Shown: in pieces, positions 61,786-64,000 of the stretch
Layout: each line of letters opens with the position of its first letter
Position numbering within the stretch: position 1 is the first letter of the stretch
Source: Malania oleifera
Taxonomy: Eukaryota > Streptophyta > Magnoliopsida > Santalales > Ximeniaceae
Direction of reading: 5' to 3'
Assembly (NCBI RefSeq): GCF_029873635.1
Contig: NC_080418.1
Coordinates: 10,306,062-10,370,061 of the forward strand
Length of the DNA stretch: 64,000 nucleotides
Program-made: the position numbers and the translations under genes
The notes under the pieces: generated by a model
The model's input: the letters and a program-made list of their open reading frames with translations, nothing else
The model's database searches: none
Told to the model about the DNA's origin: nothing

Positions 61786-63704
61786 TGTAACGACCTGCTT
61801 TTTTTTTTCATGCCATATTTTTTTTCTCCTTAATATATATAAAATATATAGCAAATCTTTCTGTATTAACTACTGAAAATATATCAGGCCCCAAAGGAGC
61901 ACTGAGGAAATTTTGTCCACATTACATTCCTAAGTAGCGGTAAACATAAAATTGTATACTATATTTACAATACCAGAAATCTATAAAGTCCCAAAATATA
62001 AATTACAAAATACCCAACGACATCAATCAAAAACCCTGGGATCTATCCTAAACAACCAACACCCAAAACACACTCACCGTTCCAAAAAGGGCAGCGCAGG
62101 AACTTCTCTACCTGCGAGCCTGATCTGCTCGCCTAATCTACTCGCCTAGCTGGATTACCTGAAAAATGTTAAATCGTTGGGATGAGACAACGCTCAATAA
62201 GAAGAAATATGCTATTACTAGTGTGTGACAACTGAGTTACACATTTAATATACTATTATAATACTGAAACTGTAAAGTTGATAGTCTAGTAAACTATACA
62301 GATTACATTTATTATATTTTAAAATACAACTGTATATCTGAGTTTTCTAGTTACACATAATTCTAATATTATAATAAAACTATTGTTGCACTGTATATCT
62401 GTATATATATATATATAGAAACATTTGTGATATTACCTTGGGAACTGAATGTCATGATTTAACCCCTCATGACAGGGTTGTGCGGCCTGTAGGCGGGACT
62501 TAACTCTAGTTGGCCTACCAGGCAAGTCAATTTGAATCTCTATTAATCAACAATCTGGCCCACTACAGTCTCTCCGGATATGCTACTACTCTACCTTGTC
62601 AAATCGGTTACCTCAACCCAGCTTTCTGGGGAGACTACAATCTCTCTTGGCACGATTAGATGGAATCCACACATTATCTGAGATATGTGGTTGCACTCTG
62701 ATATGAAATAGCAACGGTACCGTGCTCTACTGTCTGAATTTGATTTAATATTTCCTCAGGGTCTGATACTATTTAGTACTAATATATAATTATCTTACTG
62801 TTTTTACCATGATTTTGAAATAACCATAACATTTCAAAATTGATCTGCATAATCTGAATATCTGACTGAATAACTTGATAACTGAATAATTAAATAACTG
62901 AGTATTTGAGTGTTATGGTTCTGTAGTCATGACATTCTGAAAGAAAATACTATAAATCATATTTTCTGAAAATTGCATATCAATATTTTCTACTAGTAAA
63001 CTGTAAAACATGATATTTGTAAAACTGTATAAATACTATACTAAACTGTAATAAACTCATGCCACACAATTGAGTAATTAAATCTCATGCTCTAAAGTTT
63101 GCATCTTGATATAATAATAATATTCTCGAAAACTAAATAATAATACTAATATATACATAATTTTCTGGTAAACTTTCTAAAATTCCTAGCATAACATATT
63201 TCTCTTACCTATCTGACTATGAGGCTGGCCTCCGCTCAACACTTCACTCTTGCACCTTCAGCGTACCAATCTCAAAAACCTGCATTTATATACACATATT
63301 CTCCAGTAAATTAACACACCCTTAATTCCTAAAATTGCCTATTCATAGTTCTCTTAAACCATAATTTATCTGGGTTCCCTAATAGATATTTGTTGGGGTC
63401 CTCAACCAATGACTATAGGGCCCAAAACACCCTATTCCTGAAAATATGACACCCCAAATTTATTTCATAAAACACTAGTATGTTCTTATAGTATACAAAA
63501 TTTGCCCTCAAATAATATTGGGATTATTGAAAATACCTAAAAATCTACTTACCCTAATTTTAGAATGATTTCCAAACTGCTAAAATTGAATTTCCGCTCC
63601 AGTTAGATTGTAGAGAATCTCCTCAGGATCATCATGGTAGCTTTTGATTGTCGAACCGGGAGAGACGGAACCGAAGTCTTAGAGAGAAGTCAGAGAAACC
63701 GTTT

Positions 63705-63750
<46 letters not shown>

Positions 63751-64000
63751 TTATATAATGAATTTTCCCATCAAAAATTCGTTTTAGGCTATATATAAAA
63801 ATGTTGTCCACGTGGCCTCGTCGATGAGCCACGTTACCTCGTTGACGAGTTCATGAAGGCAGTTCTTCGACGAATACGGTGCCCTCGTTGATGAATTTTA
63901 GGCCCTGAAAAATAGTCTCTCTGTAAATTCTCATTGACGAGACACTTGTCCACGTCGACGAGCCCAAGCAGACGATTCGTCGATGAACGCTCCCTCTTCG
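61786..64000 (-). mobile_element. Ty3/gypsy LTR, reverse orientation, running off the window
   Basis: Starts TGTAACGACCTGC, the same family as 17606-19569 and 19853-21776 (shares the 'gcgagcctgatctgctcgcc' block near 62115 and the GTGCGGCCTGTAGG module near 62480). An AG tract at 63709-63745, TATA-like box at 63790-63800 and palindrome cluster from 63818 to the right edge follow in the same order as in the other LTRs. Whether it is solo or part of an element cannot be seen. Confidence 0.82.
63709..63745. repeat. (AG)n microsatellite in the last LTR
   Basis: About 37 bases of AG. On the LTR's own strand this is the CT tract downstream of the TATA box. Confidence 0.95.

Overview
The window is nuclear DNA of a flowering plant, almost certainly a eudicot. 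Four host genes have plant-style introns or plant-only families: a plastid-envelope sugar transporter (pSuT/XYLL3 type), Rubisco activase, a PLS-class pentatricopeptide repeat gene, and an LTI65/RD29-type cold- and ABA-response gene. All four read on the + strand. The rest is mostly old LTR retrotransposon sequence.

Layout. 1-2220: leftward Ty1/copia fossil (gag and protease visible) next to or inside the 5' part of the transporter gene. 2449-5059: the last 11 exons of the transporter; its transit-peptide exons are not in the window. 5600-10510: a dispersed non-coding repeat carrying a solo Ty3/gypsy LTR, bracketed by a 13-bp inverted repeat. 11483-14122: complete Rubisco activase gene whose 3' end is built for two isoforms. 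14458-51506: a nested block of about 37 kb. It holds a copia element hit by a solo gypsy LTR, an older gypsy LTR split by other insertions, a gypsy/Tekay-like element G1, a gypsy element G2 hit by a solo LTR, and a gypsy element G3 hit by a gag-only element G5. 52518-54416: intronless PPR gene. 55825-57694: four-exon LTI65-like gene. 57695-59268: AT/CT-rich DNA with a copia gag scrap. 59269-64000: two further gypsy LTRs in opposite orientation.

The host genes share no operon-like logic. Two act in plastids (sugar export; CO2 fixation), the PPR protein probably acts in an organelle, and the LTI65-like protein is a stress protein.

The signal best worth following is in the LTRs. At least ten, from several diverged gypsy families, carry a cluster of the palindrome TCGTCGACGA just upstream of the LTR TATA box. 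Downstream lie a CT-rich tract, a conserved series of splice-like GTAAG and TTTTCAG signals, and a conserved module around GGCCGCACAACC. This looks like a shared promoter and leader cassette. No CRISPR array, rRNA or tRNA gene was seen. Retroelement coding remnants are described as fossils only.
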